NCBI RefSeq assembly: GCF_000716435.1
Contig: NZ_JNWO01000011.1
Span: 62,001 to 126,000, forward strand
Length of the DNA: 64,000 nucleotides
DNA from: Streptomyces xylophagus
GTDB lineage: Bacteria > Actinomycetota > Actinomycetes > Streptomycetales > Streptomycetaceae
Direction of reading: 5' to 3'
This document shows positions 50,459 through 58,477 of the stretch, in pieces. Position 1 is the first letter of the stretch, and every line of letters begins with the position of its first letter. The position numbers and the translations under genes were made by a program. A model generated the notes under the pieces. The model was not told the DNA's origin. It was given only the letters and a program-made list of their open reading frames with translations, and did no database searches.

Positions 50459-51969
50459 GGGGTGCCCTCCCGCTTCTCGGTGGCATACGCGTGGCGGTAG
50501 AGCGCGAGGGACGGCGCGTACCGTCCCGACGGTTCACGCAGGTGCAGGTCGTCCAGGAGGTCGTAGGCCCAGCTGCGGCCGAGCTTGCGGCTCCATTCGA
50601 ACGGACCCAGAGGGTAGTTGACACCCAGGCGCATCGCGGTGTCGATGTCCTCCTCGGTGGCGACGCCCTTGGCGACGGCGTCGTGCGCCAGGTCGACGAT
50701 CCGGGCCACCGTGCGGGCGACGATCATCCCGGGGGCGTCCCCCACGACGCTGACGTTCTTGCCGAGCGCCTGGAAGAGGCCGATCGCCTCGGTGAGGGTC
50801 TGTGAGGCGGTGTCCTGGGAGGCGGACAGGGCGATACGGCCGGCCCTGCGGTAGTCGAGGGCCAGGTCGAAGTAGACGACGTCCCGGAACTCGACGGAGG
50901 TCTGTCCGTCGGCGAGCGCCAGCTGGCCGCCGCCGGGCAGCACCATCCGGGTGCCGTGGTCCTCTTCCTCCTCGCGGACGACGATGCCCGCCTCGCGGAT
51001 CAGCGCGACCATGTCGGCGGCGGGGCCCAGGTCGCCCTCCACGACGACGTAGGCGGGCGCCTGGGCGGGTTCCGCGGTGTGCGGCTCGGGCTGCTCGGCG
51101 TCGTCCCCGTGGTCGTACCAGCCGTGTCCGGTCTTGCGGCCGAGGCGGCCCGACTCGACCAGGCGGCGCTGGGCCAGCGAGGGCGTGAAGCGCACGTCCT
51201 GGAAGAAGGCCTGCCACACGGAGTGCGTGACGGACTCGTTGACGTCCTGCCCGATGAGGTCGGTCAGTTCGAATGCGCCCATCTTGAAGCCGCCGGACTC
51301 CCGCAGGACGGCGTCGATGGTGGCCGGGTCGGCGGCCTGTGCCTCATAGACCGCGAAGGCCTCGGCGTAGAAGGGCCGGGCGATGCGGTTGACGATGAAG
51401 CCGGGGGTGTCGGCGCAGGCGACCGGGGTCTTGCCCCAGGCGCGGGACATCTCGTACGCGCGCGTGGCCGACGTGACGTCGGTGGCGAACCCGGAGACGA
51501 CCTCGACGAGCGGCATCAGGGGTGCCGGGTTGAAGAAGTGCAGGCCGACGAAGCGGCCGGGGTTGCGCAGGGCGCCGCCGATGGCCGTCACCGACAGGGA
51601 CGAGGTGTTGGTGGCGAGCAGACAGTCCTCGCCGACGATGTCCTCCAGGTCGCGCATCAGCTGCTGTTTGACGTCCAGCCGCTCCAGGACGGCCTCGACG
51701 ACGAGAGTGCAGTCCGCGAGGTCGGTCAGAGCCTCGGCGGGCAGCAGACGGGCGCGCGCGGCGTCCCGGTCGGCGGCGGTGAGCCGGTCCTTCTCGACGA
51801 GCCGGTCGAGCCGGGCGCCGATCGCGTCGGTCGCTTCCCGGGCCCGCCCCGGGACGGCGTCGTACAGCCGTACGACATGGCCCGCGGTCAGCGCGACCTG
51901 GGCGATGCCCTGACCCATGGTGCCGGTGCCGACGACGGCAACGGGGCTGCTGAGGTCGAGTGCTGTCAT
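50455..51969 (-). CDS. 3-hydroxyacyl-CoA dehydrogenase (PaaH-like, two C-terminal domains)
   Basis: 504 residues. The NAD site is VAVVGTGTMGQGIAQVALTAGHVVRLYD. LLATNTSSLSVTAIGGALRNPGRFVGLHFFNPAPLMPLVEVV includes the catalytic His, and GFIVNRIARPFYAEAFAVYEAQAADP starts the first 3HCDH domain. A second C-terminal 3HCDH domain ends GVNYPLGPFEWSRKLGRSWAYDLLDDLH. The duplicated domain fits the PaaH class acting on 3-hydroxyadipyl-CoA. The gene overlaps the tetR start by 4 nt and is divergent from paaN. Confidence 0.9.
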   Translation of the reverse strand: MTALDLSSPVAVVGTGTMGQGIAQVALTAGHVVRLYDAVPGRAREATDAIGARLDRLVEKDRLTAADRDAARARLLPAEALTDLADCTLVVEAVLERLDVKQQLMRDLEDIVGEDCLLATNTSSLSVTAIGGALRNPGRFVGLHFFNPAPLMPLVEVVSGFATDVTSATRAYEMSRAWGKTPVACADTPGFIVNRIARPFYAEAFAVYEAQAADPATIDAVLRESGGFKMGAFELTDLIGQDVNESVTHSVWQAFFQDVRFTPSLAQRRLVESGRLGRKTGHGWYDHGDDAEQPEPHTAEPAQAPAYVVVEGDLGPAADMVALIREAGIVVREEEEDHGTRMVLPGGGQLALADGQTSVEFRDVVYFDLALDYRRAGRIALSASQDTASQTLTEAIGLFQALGKNVSVVGDAPGMIVARTVARIVDLAHDAVAKGVATEEDIDTAMRLGVNYPLGPFEWSRKLGRSWAYDLLDDLHLREPSGRYAPSLALYRHAYATEKREGTP

Positions 51970-52025
51970 GTGCGCGATCCTCCCGCACGGGGTTTTCCAC
52001 AGATGCGGCGGACCCCCTTGTCCCG

Positions 52026-52039
52026 ACCGATCGTTCGGT
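52026..52039. promoter_or_regulatory. PaaR-type operator between paaH and paaN
   Basis: ACCGATCGTTCGGT followed by TACT. It fits the ACCGnnCGnnCGGT core I recall for PaaR of Corynebacterium glutamicum. It lies 57 bp before the paaH start and 103 bp before paaN. Confidence 0.65.
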
Positions 52040-52141
52040 TACTCTAACTCTGACCGCCTGTTTCCGCCCCTGATCCTTTCCCTGTTCCTGCCCAGGTCAT
52101 GAGCTCGCAGACGAGTTCTTGAAACGAGGAGTTGGTCCCGC

Positions 52142-53833
52142 ATGGCCGCCGAACCGACCGCGCACGAGCTGATCGCCCGGCACCGGCCGACACTCGACCA
52201 GGCGCTCGAAGCGATCCGCACGCGCGCGTACTGGTCCCCCCACCCCGAACACCCGAAGGCCTACGGCGAGCACGGCAGCCTGGACGCGGCGGCGGGCAAG
52301 GCCGCCTTCGACGCCCTCCTGGGCACCCGCCTCGACCTGGGCCAGCCCGGCACGGACGACTGGGTGGGCGGCGAAGTCTCGCCCTACGGCGTCGAGTTGG
52401 GCGTGACGTACCCGCACGCGGACCTCGACGTCCTGCTGCCGGCCATGCGTGCCGGGCAGCGGGCGTGGCGGGACGCGGGCGCGGAGACGCGGGCCGTGGT
52501 CTCCATCGAGATCCTCAAGCGGATCAGCGACCGGACGCACGAGTTCGCGCACGCGGTCATGCACACCAGTGGCCAGGCCTTCATGATGGCGTTCCAGGCG
52601 GGCGGCCCGCACGCCCAGGACCGCGGTCTGGAAGCGGTGGCGTACGCGTACGCGGAGCAGGTCCGCACGCCCGCCGTCGCGGAGTGGACCAAGCCGCAGG
52701 GCAAGCGCGACCCGCTCGTGATGAACAAGGAGTTCACGCCGGTGCCGCGCGGGACCGCCCTGGTCATCGGCTGCAACACCTTCCCGACGTGGAACGGCTA
52801 TCCGGGCCTGTTCGCCTCCCTCGCCACCGGCAACGCGGTCCTGGTGAAGCCCCACCCGCGCGCGGTGCTGCCGCTCGCGCTCACCGTGCAGATCGCGCGC
52901 GAGGTCCTCACCGAGGCCGGCTTCGACCCGAACCTCGTGGCACTGGCCGCCGAGCGTCCCGGTGAGGGCATCGCCAAGACGCTCGCCACCCGCCCCGAGA
53001 TCCGGATCATCGACTACACGGGCTCGACCGGCTTCGGCGACTGGCTGGAGACCAACGCCCGCCAGGCACAGGTCTACACGGAGAAGGCCGGCGTCAACAC
53101 GGTCGTCGTCGAGTCGACCGACGACTACAAGGGGATGCTGTCCAACCTGGCGTTCTCCCTGTCCCTGTACAGCGGCCAGATGTGCACCACCCCGCAGAAC
53201 CTGCTGATCCCCCGCGACGGCATCTCCACCGACCAGGGCCCCAAGTCCTACGACGAGGTCGTCGCCGATCTCGCACGCTCCGTGGACGGTCTCCTGGGCG
53301 ACGACGCGCGCGCGAACGGGCTGCTCGGCGCGATCGTCAACCCGGACGTGAAGGCCCGCCTGGAGGCGGCTGCCGGGCTGGGTGAAGTCGCCCTCGCCTC
53401 ACGGGAGATCACCAACCCGGAGTTCCCGAACGCGGTCGTCTGCACGCCGGTCATCGTGAAGCTGGACGGGGCGAAGCCGGATGACGAGGCCGCGTACATG
53501 AGCGAGTGCTTCGGGCCCGTTTCCTTCGCCGTCGCGGTCGACTCCGTCGGGGATGCGGTGGAGTTGTTGCGGCGGACGGTGCGGCAGAAGGGGGCGATGA
53601 CTGTGGGGGCATACACGACTGACGCCGGGGTCGAGGCTGCGGTTGAGGAGGTCTGCCTTGAGGAGGCCGCCCAGTTGTCGCTGAACCTGACCGGTGGGGT
53701 GTTCGTGAACCAGACCGCCGCGTTCTCGGACTTCCACGGGTCTGGGGGGAACCCGGCGGCCAACGCGGCGTTGTGTGATGGGGCGTTTGTCGCGAACCGG
53801 TTCCGGGTTGTTGAGGTTCGTCGGGACGCCTAA
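52142..53833 (+). CDS. paaN: Phenylacetic acid degradation protein PaaN (aldehyde dehydrogenase)
   Basis: 563 residues, single aldehyde-dehydrogenase domain of the short PaaN type without a fused MaoC hydratase. Start ELIARHRPTLDQALEAIRTRAYWSPHPEHPKAYGE is diagnostic. The cofactor and catalytic regions are VIGCNTFPTWNGYPGLFASLATGNAVLVKPHP, YTGSTGFGDWLE and LYSGQMCTTPQNLLIP, which carries the nucleophilic Cys. It oxidises the ring-opened semialdehyde CoA of the paa pathway. GAGGAG precedes the ATG. Confidence 0.92.
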   Translation: MAAEPTAHELIARHRPTLDQALEAIRTRAYWSPHPEHPKAYGEHGSLDAAAGKAAFDALLGTRLDLGQPGTDDWVGGEVSPYGVELGVTYPHADLDVLLPAMRAGQRAWRDAGAETRAVVSIEILKRISDRTHEFAHAVMHTSGQAFMMAFQAGGPHAQDRGLEAVAYAYAEQVRTPAVAEWTKPQGKRDPLVMNKEFTPVPRGTALVIGCNTFPTWNGYPGLFASLATGNAVLVKPHPRAVLPLALTVQIAREVLTEAGFDPNLVALAAERPGEGIAKTLATRPEIRIIDYTGSTGFGDWLETNARQAQVYTEKAGVNTVVVESTDDYKGMLSNLAFSLSLYSGQMCTTPQNLLIPRDGISTDQGPKSYDEVVADLARSVDGLLGDDARANGLLGAIVNPDVKARLEAAAGLGEVALASREITNPEFPNAVVCTPVIVKLDGAKPDDEAAYMSECFGPVSFAVAVDSVGDAVELLRRTVRQKGAMTVGAYTTDAGVEAAVEEVCLEEAAQLSLNLTGGVFVNQTAAFSDFHGSGGNPAANAALCDGAFVANRFRVVEVRRDA

Positions 53834-53843
53834 GAACTCGGGT

Positions 53844-53915
53844 GGTTTCGGTGGCTGCGCGAGTGGCGGTTCGTTGTGGCTGATCGCGCAGTTCCCCGCG
53901 CCCCTAAAGGGGCGC
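53844..53915. repeat. Dispersed Streptomyces intergenic repeat ending in a hairpin
   Basis: The stretch TTTCGGTGGCTGCGCGAGTG through GCGCAGTTCCCCGCGCCCCT is a sequence found, from memory, at many intergenic sites of Streptomyces genomes. Its end is a hairpin: GCGCCCC (53898-53904), loop TAAA and GGGGCGC (53909-53915). It lies between convergent paaN and the trmH-type gene and overlaps the stop of the latter. Confidence 0.6.
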
Positions 53916-54656
53916 TGCAGTGGACGTGCTCCAGTGGTACAGGGTCATCGCCACGCTCGTCGCCAGGTTGTAGCTGGAGACCTGGGGGCGCATCGGCAGG
54001 GACACCAAGTGGTCCGTACGGGTGCGTAGTTCGGGCGACAGGCCGCTGCGCTCCGAACCGAAGGCCAGGACGGCGTCGTCCGGGAGCTTCAGGGCCCGGA
54101 TGTCATCGCCCTCCGGGTCGAGGGCGAACACCGGGCCGGGCGGCAGTTCGTCGACCGTCAGGCGCTCCACCGCGGTCGCGTAGTGCAAGCCCGCCCCCGC
54201 GCGCACGACCGTCGGGTGCCAGGGGTCGAGTGTTCCGGTGGTGACCACGCCGGTCGCCCCGAAACCGGCGGCGAGGCGGATCACGGCGCCCGCGTTGCCC
54301 AGGTTGCGCGGGTTGTCGAGGACCACGACGGGTGTGGTGCGGGGCGTGTGCGCGAGCTTCTGGAGGTTGGCCTCGCGCGCGGGGCGTACCGCCAGGGCGG
54401 CCACCCCTGTCGGGTGGGGGCGCGGCACGAAGGAGCGGTACGTGTCCTCCGGGACCTCCGTCAGCAGCGCGTCCAGGGTGTCCCGTACGTCGGGGGCGAG
54501 GTCGGCTGCGAGGGCGAGGGCCGCCCCCCGGTCCGTGGTGACCGCGACCGGGACCTCGGCCCCGAAGCGCAGCGCGTGCTTGAGGGCGTGGAAGCCGTCG
54601 AGCAGCACGGAGGTGTCGGCGAGCCGGTGCCAGACGGCTGCGGCGGGGTCGGTCAT
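53904..54656 (-). CDS. SpoU/TrmH family RNA 2'-O-methyltransferase
   Basis: 250 residues. SPOUT motifs: VVVLDNPRNLGNAGAVIRLAAGFG (motif 1), LAFGSERSGLS (motif 2) and MRPQVSSYNLATSVAMTLYHW (motif 3). The N-terminal ~110 residues resemble an L30e-like RNA-binding domain (LLDGFHALKHALRFGAEV). It uses SAM to methylate rRNA or tRNA ribose. The ATG overlaps the HTTM gene stop (ATGA). Confidence 0.9.
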   Translation of the reverse strand: MTDPAAAVWHRLADTSVLLDGFHALKHALRFGAEVPVAVTTDRGAALALAADLAPDVRDTLDALLTEVPEDTYRSFVPRPHPTGVAALAVRPAREANLQKLAHTPRTTPVVVLDNPRNLGNAGAVIRLAAGFGATGVVTTGTLDPWHPTVVRAGAGLHYATAVERLTVDELPPGPVFALDPEGDDIRALKLPDDAVLAFGSERSGLSPELRTRTDHLVSLPMRPQVSSYNLATSVAMTLYHWSTSTAAPL

Positions 54657-55876
54657 GCCGTGAAGCCTACGTGGCTGGGCTCGGGGTTCTCCGGGGCGCG
54701 TGGCTCCCCCGGGTCCCCCTCCGGCACCGTACGGCCACCCCGCGCGAACAACCGTCCACACGCGCGTGCCACCCATCCGCCCAGCCTCCGCAGGAACGAC
54801 GTCGGCAGGAAGACGGAGTCCGTCGCGATCATCGCCAGGGAGAAGAACGGCAGCCCCAGGAGGACCGCGATCACGGCGTGCTCGGTCATCATCGCGGCCA
54901 GCAGGACGTTCTTGACGCGCCGGTTGAAGAGCGTGAACGGGAAGGCGACCTGCACGATCACGGTCCCGTAGGTGACGAGCATCACCATCGTGCCGTTGCC
55001 GGCCAGCAGGTCGGCGAGGGCGGGCCAGGGTGAGAAGTAGTCGAGGTGGAGCGGGTAGTAGACGGCGGTGCCGTCCTGCCAGCGGGAACCCTGGATCTTG
55101 TACCAGCCGGCCGTCGCGTAGATCAGACAGGCCTCGCTCGCGATCACGAACAGGGCGCCGTTGTGGATCACGTTCGCGACGACGTCGAGCAGTACCCGGG
55201 GCTCGTACGACTTCGCGTACCGCCCGATGACCCACCACAGGGCCTGCGCCAGCCAGACGCCCCACAGGAGCGCGGGCACAAACCAGTCGCTGTCGAACCG
55301 GCCGGCCGCGGTCACCGCGACCAGCACCGCACCGAGGACGACCCACAGGACGGGCCCGACCCGGTCGGGAATCCGCTCCCCGCGCGCGCGTGCCTCCCGT
55401 GTGCGCGCGGCCCGGCGTGCGTCGAGGGACCAGACCCGGCCGCAGCGGGTAAACACCAGGTACAGGGACATCAGGTGCAGGACGTTGTCGCCGCCGTCGC
55501 CCATGAAGACGCTGCGGTTCTGCAGCGAGAGGACACCGACCATGAACAGCACCGACATGGTGCGGGTGCGCCAGCCCAGCAGGAGCAGGACGCTCGCCAG
55601 CACGGCCAGCGCGTACACCGTCTCGAACCAGAACTGCCCGTCCGACCACATCAGGGCGGTGAACGCGCCGTTGTCCGCGATCAGTTGGCGCGCGAGGTCC
55701 CAGCTCCACGGTCCGTCGGGGCCGTAGAGCTCCTGGCGGTGGGGCAGTTCGCGGAGCAGGAACAGCAGCCAGGTGCCGGCGAAGCCGATGCGGATCACGG
55801 CGCTCTGGTAGGGGCCGAGGGCCGACTCGGTGACACGGGCTATGCCGCGCGACACCGACAGGGCGAAACCGTTCAC
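54653..55876 (-). CDS. HTTM domain membrane protein (gamma-carboxylase-like)
   Basis: 407 residues from the GTG at 55876, in GTGA overlap with the DUF5819 gene. Several membrane spans, with YQSAVIRIGFAGTWLLFLLRELPHRQELYGPDGPW, SVFMGDGGDNVLHLMSLYLVFTRCGR and IYATAGWYKIQGSRWQDGTAVYYPLHLDYFSPWP. These are the HTTM (horizontally transferred transmembrane) features also seen in vitamin K-dependent gamma-glutamyl carboxylase. The bacterial substrate is unknown. It forms an operon with DUF5819 before it and the RNA methyltransferase after it. Confidence 0.85.
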   Translation of the reverse strand: MNGFALSVSRGIARVTESALGPYQSAVIRIGFAGTWLLFLLRELPHRQELYGPDGPWSWDLARQLIADNGAFTALMWSDGQFWFETVYALAVLASVLLLLGWRTRTMSVLFMVGVLSLQNRSVFMGDGGDNVLHLMSLYLVFTRCGRVWSLDARRAARTREARARGERIPDRVGPVLWVVLGAVLVAVTAAGRFDSDWFVPALLWGVWLAQALWWVIGRYAKSYEPRVLLDVVANVIHNGALFVIASEACLIYATAGWYKIQGSRWQDGTAVYYPLHLDYFSPWPALADLLAGNGTMVMLVTYGTVIVQVAFPFTLFNRRVKNVLLAAMMTEHAVIAVLLGLPFFSLAMIATDSVFLPTSFLRRLGGWVARACGRLFARGGRTVPEGDPGEPRAPENPEPSHVGFTA

Positions 55877-56664
55877 CGGACGCCTCCCGCGGCCTCGTCC
55901 GCCGGGACCGGCCACCAGGGCAGCAGGCGGTACTCGGGGGTGGTCGACACCTGCTCGTCACTCCACTCGGGCGGGGGCACGTTGGTGGTGCGGGAGCGGA
56001 CCTGGACGCGCTGGACCGCGCCGCCGGGCCCGGCCGCGTCGTCCCGGCCCAGGCGCAGCACGACGATGCGCCGCAGATACGTCTCCGCGAGCGTGCCGCG
56101 CAGGCCCACGGGGCGGTTCTCGGCGTCGTGCGTGGCGGTGAGGAAGTCCCAGGCCCGGCGCAGTTCGTTCTGCTCGGTGTGGCTCGGCAGGAGATTGCCG
56201 TCGATGGCCGCGCCGTCCTCGGCCGACAGGTCGTACCAGCCGGTCGTACGGGTCGTGCCGTCCGCGGTACGGACATCGGCGCGCACCTGGACCTCGATGT
56301 TCTGCTGCAAGGGGTTCGGCGCGAACAGCTTCCAGTTCTGCTCGAACTCCGGGTAGATCCACTCGTCGATCGCCTTGCCGTGCTGCTTCGTCACCGTGTT
56401 CGACGGCGCGACGTGCAGGAACACCATCCCGAGATGGACGAGCGCGGCGACCGCGACGACCGCGACCGCCAGCGCGGCACCGACCTGGTAGCGCAGGGAC
56501 AGCGCGGCGACTCCGAGACGGGCGTCGGGGTGTGCGGGGGCGTCCGCGGGGTCGTACGACGGCTGCGGAGGCGCCTGCGGCTCGGGCGGAGGGGGGTGCG
56601 GTGGCTGCTGGGCGGGCACGTGCGGCCCCTCGGGGGCGTTCGAGCGTCCGTCGTTCGCGTCCAT
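55873..56664 (-). CDS. DUF5819 family protein
   Basis: 263 residues from the ATG at 56664. A Pro-rich N-terminal tail (PQQPPHPPPPEPQAPPQPSY-type, about 45 residues), one membrane helix (VGAALAVAVVAVAALVHLGMVFLHV), then an extracytoplasmic domain with IYPEFEQNWKLFAPNPLQQNIEVQVRAD and GWYDLSAEDGAAIDGNLLPSH. The FAPNP motif is a family hallmark. It is regularly found beside HTTM genes and is presumed a partner or substrate. Function unknown. Confidence 0.82.
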   Translation of the reverse strand: MDANDGRSNAPEGPHVPAQQPPHPPPPEPQAPPQPSYDPADAPAHPDARLGVAALSLRYQVGAALAVAVVAVAALVHLGMVFLHVAPSNTVTKQHGKAIDEWIYPEFEQNWKLFAPNPLQQNIEVQVRADVRTADGTTRTTGWYDLSAEDGAAIDGNLLPSHTEQNELRRAWDFLTATHDAENRPVGLRGTLAETYLRRIVVLRLGRDDAAGPGGAVQRVQVRSRTTNVPPPEWSDEQVSTTPEYRLLPWWPVPADEAAGGVR

Positions 56665-56770
56665 TCCGCCCTGTCTCCGATTCCCGTCCGACTTCCGGCC
56701 GCCCGCATCGCACGGAACGGTACTCAGGCGCGGGCCCCGAGCACAGTCCCGTGGCTCACAGCCACGCATG

Positions 56771-56803
56771 GTGTCCACAACGACTGTCCGCAGGTTATCC
56801 ACA
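56771..56803. promoter_or_regulatory. Two DnaA-box-like 9-mers
   Basis: GTGTCCACA (56771-56779) and TTATCCACA (56795-56803, identical to the E. coli consensus), same orientation, in the divergent region between the DUF5819 and acyl-CoA dehydrogenase genes. Confidence 0.4.
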
Positions 56804-56898
56804 GCCGTTGACGTCCCGCCTCGGTGCAGATCACCATGAAACGGAATGAACCCAACGATCAACAGACAGGGAGCGACCGATCGACCGTTCCCTTCTTC

Positions 56899-56912
56899 TA
56901 GAACCTGTTCTA
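56899..56912. promoter_or_regulatory. KstR-like operator
   Basis: TAGAAC-CT-GTTCTA, a perfect dyad that fits the KstR consensus TnnAACnnGTTnnA at every fixed position. It lies 56 bp upstream of the acyl-CoA dehydrogenase start. Confidence 0.6.
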
Positions 56913-56967
56913 TCTTGACGCCCCGTCAGATCTCTGCCGGATCAGGTCGTGCGAGAGGGAAGTGACC

Positions 56968-58101
56968 GTGGACTTCACCTTCAGCGAGGAGCAGCAGGCG
57001 GCGGCCGAGGCGGCGGCGGGGGTGTTCGCCGATGTCGCGCCGGACGGCGTGCCCAGCCCGGCGGACACCACGGGCGCCGTCGCCGACGACTTCGACCGGG
57101 CCCTGTGGACCAGGCTCGCCGAGGCGGACCTGCTGAGCCTGCTGCTCGACGAGGAGTACGGCGGCGCGGGCCTGGACGCCATAGCCCTGTGCCTGGTGCT
57201 GCGGGAGTCCGCGAAGGTGCTGGCCAGGGTCCCGCTCCTGGAGAGCAGCGCGGCCGCGGCGACCGTACAGGCCTACGGCAGTAAGGAGTTGAGGTCCGCT
57301 CTGCTCACCCGGGCCGGCCGCGGCGACCTCGTGCTGACCGTCGCCGCGCACGGCCGCACCGGGCACGACCCGGCCGAACTCGCCGTGACGGCACGGCGGG
57401 ACGGTGACCGGTGGGTGCTCGACGGAGTGCAGACGGCGGTGCCGTGGGCCTACAACGCGGACCTGGTCGTCGTACCGGCGCACACCGACGCCGACCGGAC
57501 CGTCCTCGCGCTGGTCGCCCCGGACCGCGACGGCGTCGTACTCGCCGAGCAGCTCTCGACCACCGGTGAGCGGCTCGCCGAACTGCGTCTGGAATCCGTG
57601 CCGATCGCGGTGATCGACGTCATCGAGGCCGACGGCGCCTGGGAGTGGCTGCGCGACCTGCTGACCGCCGGCACCTGCGCGCTGTCCCTCGGACTCGGCA
57701 CCGCCGTCCTGCGCATGACCAGCGAATACACCGGCAGGCGCGAGCAGTTCGGGTTCCCCGTCGCGACCTTCCAGGCCGTCGCCGTACAGGCCGCCGACCG
57801 CTACATCGACCTGCGCGCGATGGAGGCCACCCTGTGGCAGGCCGCGTGGCGGATCGCCTCGGGCGCACCCGGCGCGCTGCCCGCCGCCGCGGACCTGGCG
57901 GTGGCCAAGATCTGGGCGGCGGAGGGGGTACGACGGGTCGTGCAGACCGCGCAGCACCTGCACGGCGGGTTCGGCGCCGACACCGAATATCCCCTGCACC
58001 GGTACCACGCCTGGGCCAAGCACCTGGAGCTGTCGCTCGGCCCGGCGGCGGCACACGAGGAGGCGCTGGGGGACCTGCTGGCGGCCCACCCGTTGGGCTA
58101 G
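56968..58101 (+). CDS. Acyl-CoA dehydrogenase (short type)
   Basis: 377 residues from the GTG at 56968; the GTG at 56962 is too close to GAGAGGGA. Typical segments: FTFSEEQQAAAEAAAGVFAD, DEEYGGAGLDAIALCLVLRE, GTAVLRMTSEYTGRREQFGFPVATFQAVAVQAADRYIDLRAMEATLWQAAW and QHLHGGFGADTEYPLHRYHAWAKHLELSLG. The catalytic Glu position of the usual homotetramers is not evident, as in subunits of heteromeric steroid-type FadE pairs. A KstR-like operator upstream supports steroid or acyl-CoA catabolism. No partner subunit is adjacent. Confidence 0.88.
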   Translation: MDFTFSEEQQAAAEAAAGVFADVAPDGVPSPADTTGAVADDFDRALWTRLAEADLLSLLLDEEYGGAGLDAIALCLVLRESAKVLARVPLLESSAAAATVQAYGSKELRSALLTRAGRGDLVLTVAAHGRTGHDPAELAVTARRDGDRWVLDGVQTAVPWAYNADLVVVPAHTDADRTVLALVAPDRDGVVLAEQLSTTGERLAELRLESVPIAVIDVIEADGAWEWLRDLLTAGTCALSLGLGTAVLRMTSEYTGRREQFGFPVATFQAVAVQAADRYIDLRAMEATLWQAAWRIASGAPGALPAAADLAVAKIWAAEGVRRVVQTAQHLHGGFGADTEYPLHRYHAWAKHLELSLGPAAAHEEALGDLLAAHPLG

Positions 58102-58113
58102 ATCCCGCCAACC

Positions 58114-58136
58114 ACAGCTACAGCTACAGCTACAGC
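58114..58136. repeat. ACAGCT hexanucleotide repeat at the rhodanese stop
   Basis: Almost four copies of ACAGCT. On the minus strand it gives TAG-CTG-TAG-CTG in frame with the rhodanese gene, so its stop codon is followed by further in-frame stops. Confidence 0.8.
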
Positions 58137-58477
58137 ACGAACCCCGGCTGGCCCTCGTCCGTGACGACGGGTCGGCCCGCGGCGGCCCACACCTGCATGC
58201 CGCCGTCGACGTTCACGGCGTCAATGCCCTGCTGGGCCAGGTACATCGTGACCTGCGCCGAACGCCCGCCGGAGCGACAGATCACGTGGACCCGGCCGTC
58301 CTGCGGCGCCGCCTCGGTCAACTCGCCGTACCGGGCCACGAATTCACTGATGGGGATGTGCAGCGCCCCCGTGGCATGACCCGCCTGCCACTCGTCGTCC
58401 TCGCGGACGTCCAGCAGGAAGTCGCCGTCCTTGAGGTCTCCGACCTCGACCGTGGGCACACCAGCTCCGAAACTCAT
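58130..58477 (-). CDS. Rhodanese-like domain protein
   Basis: 115 residues, single rhodanese fold: FLLDVREDDEWQAGHATGALHIPISEF, then the active loop VICRSGGRSAQVTMYL with the persulfide-forming Cys (C-R-S-G-G-R) and GGMQVWAAAGRPVV. A small thiosulfate sulfurtransferase or sulfur carrier in the cytosol. The ATG overlaps the stop of the J-domain-like gene (ATGA). Confidence 0.9.
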   Translation of the reverse strand: MSFGAGVPTVEVGDLKDGDFLLDVREDDEWQAGHATGALHIPISEFVARYGELTEAAPQDGRVHVICRSGGRSAQVTMYLAQQGIDAVNVDGGMQVWAAAGRPVVTDEGQPGFVL

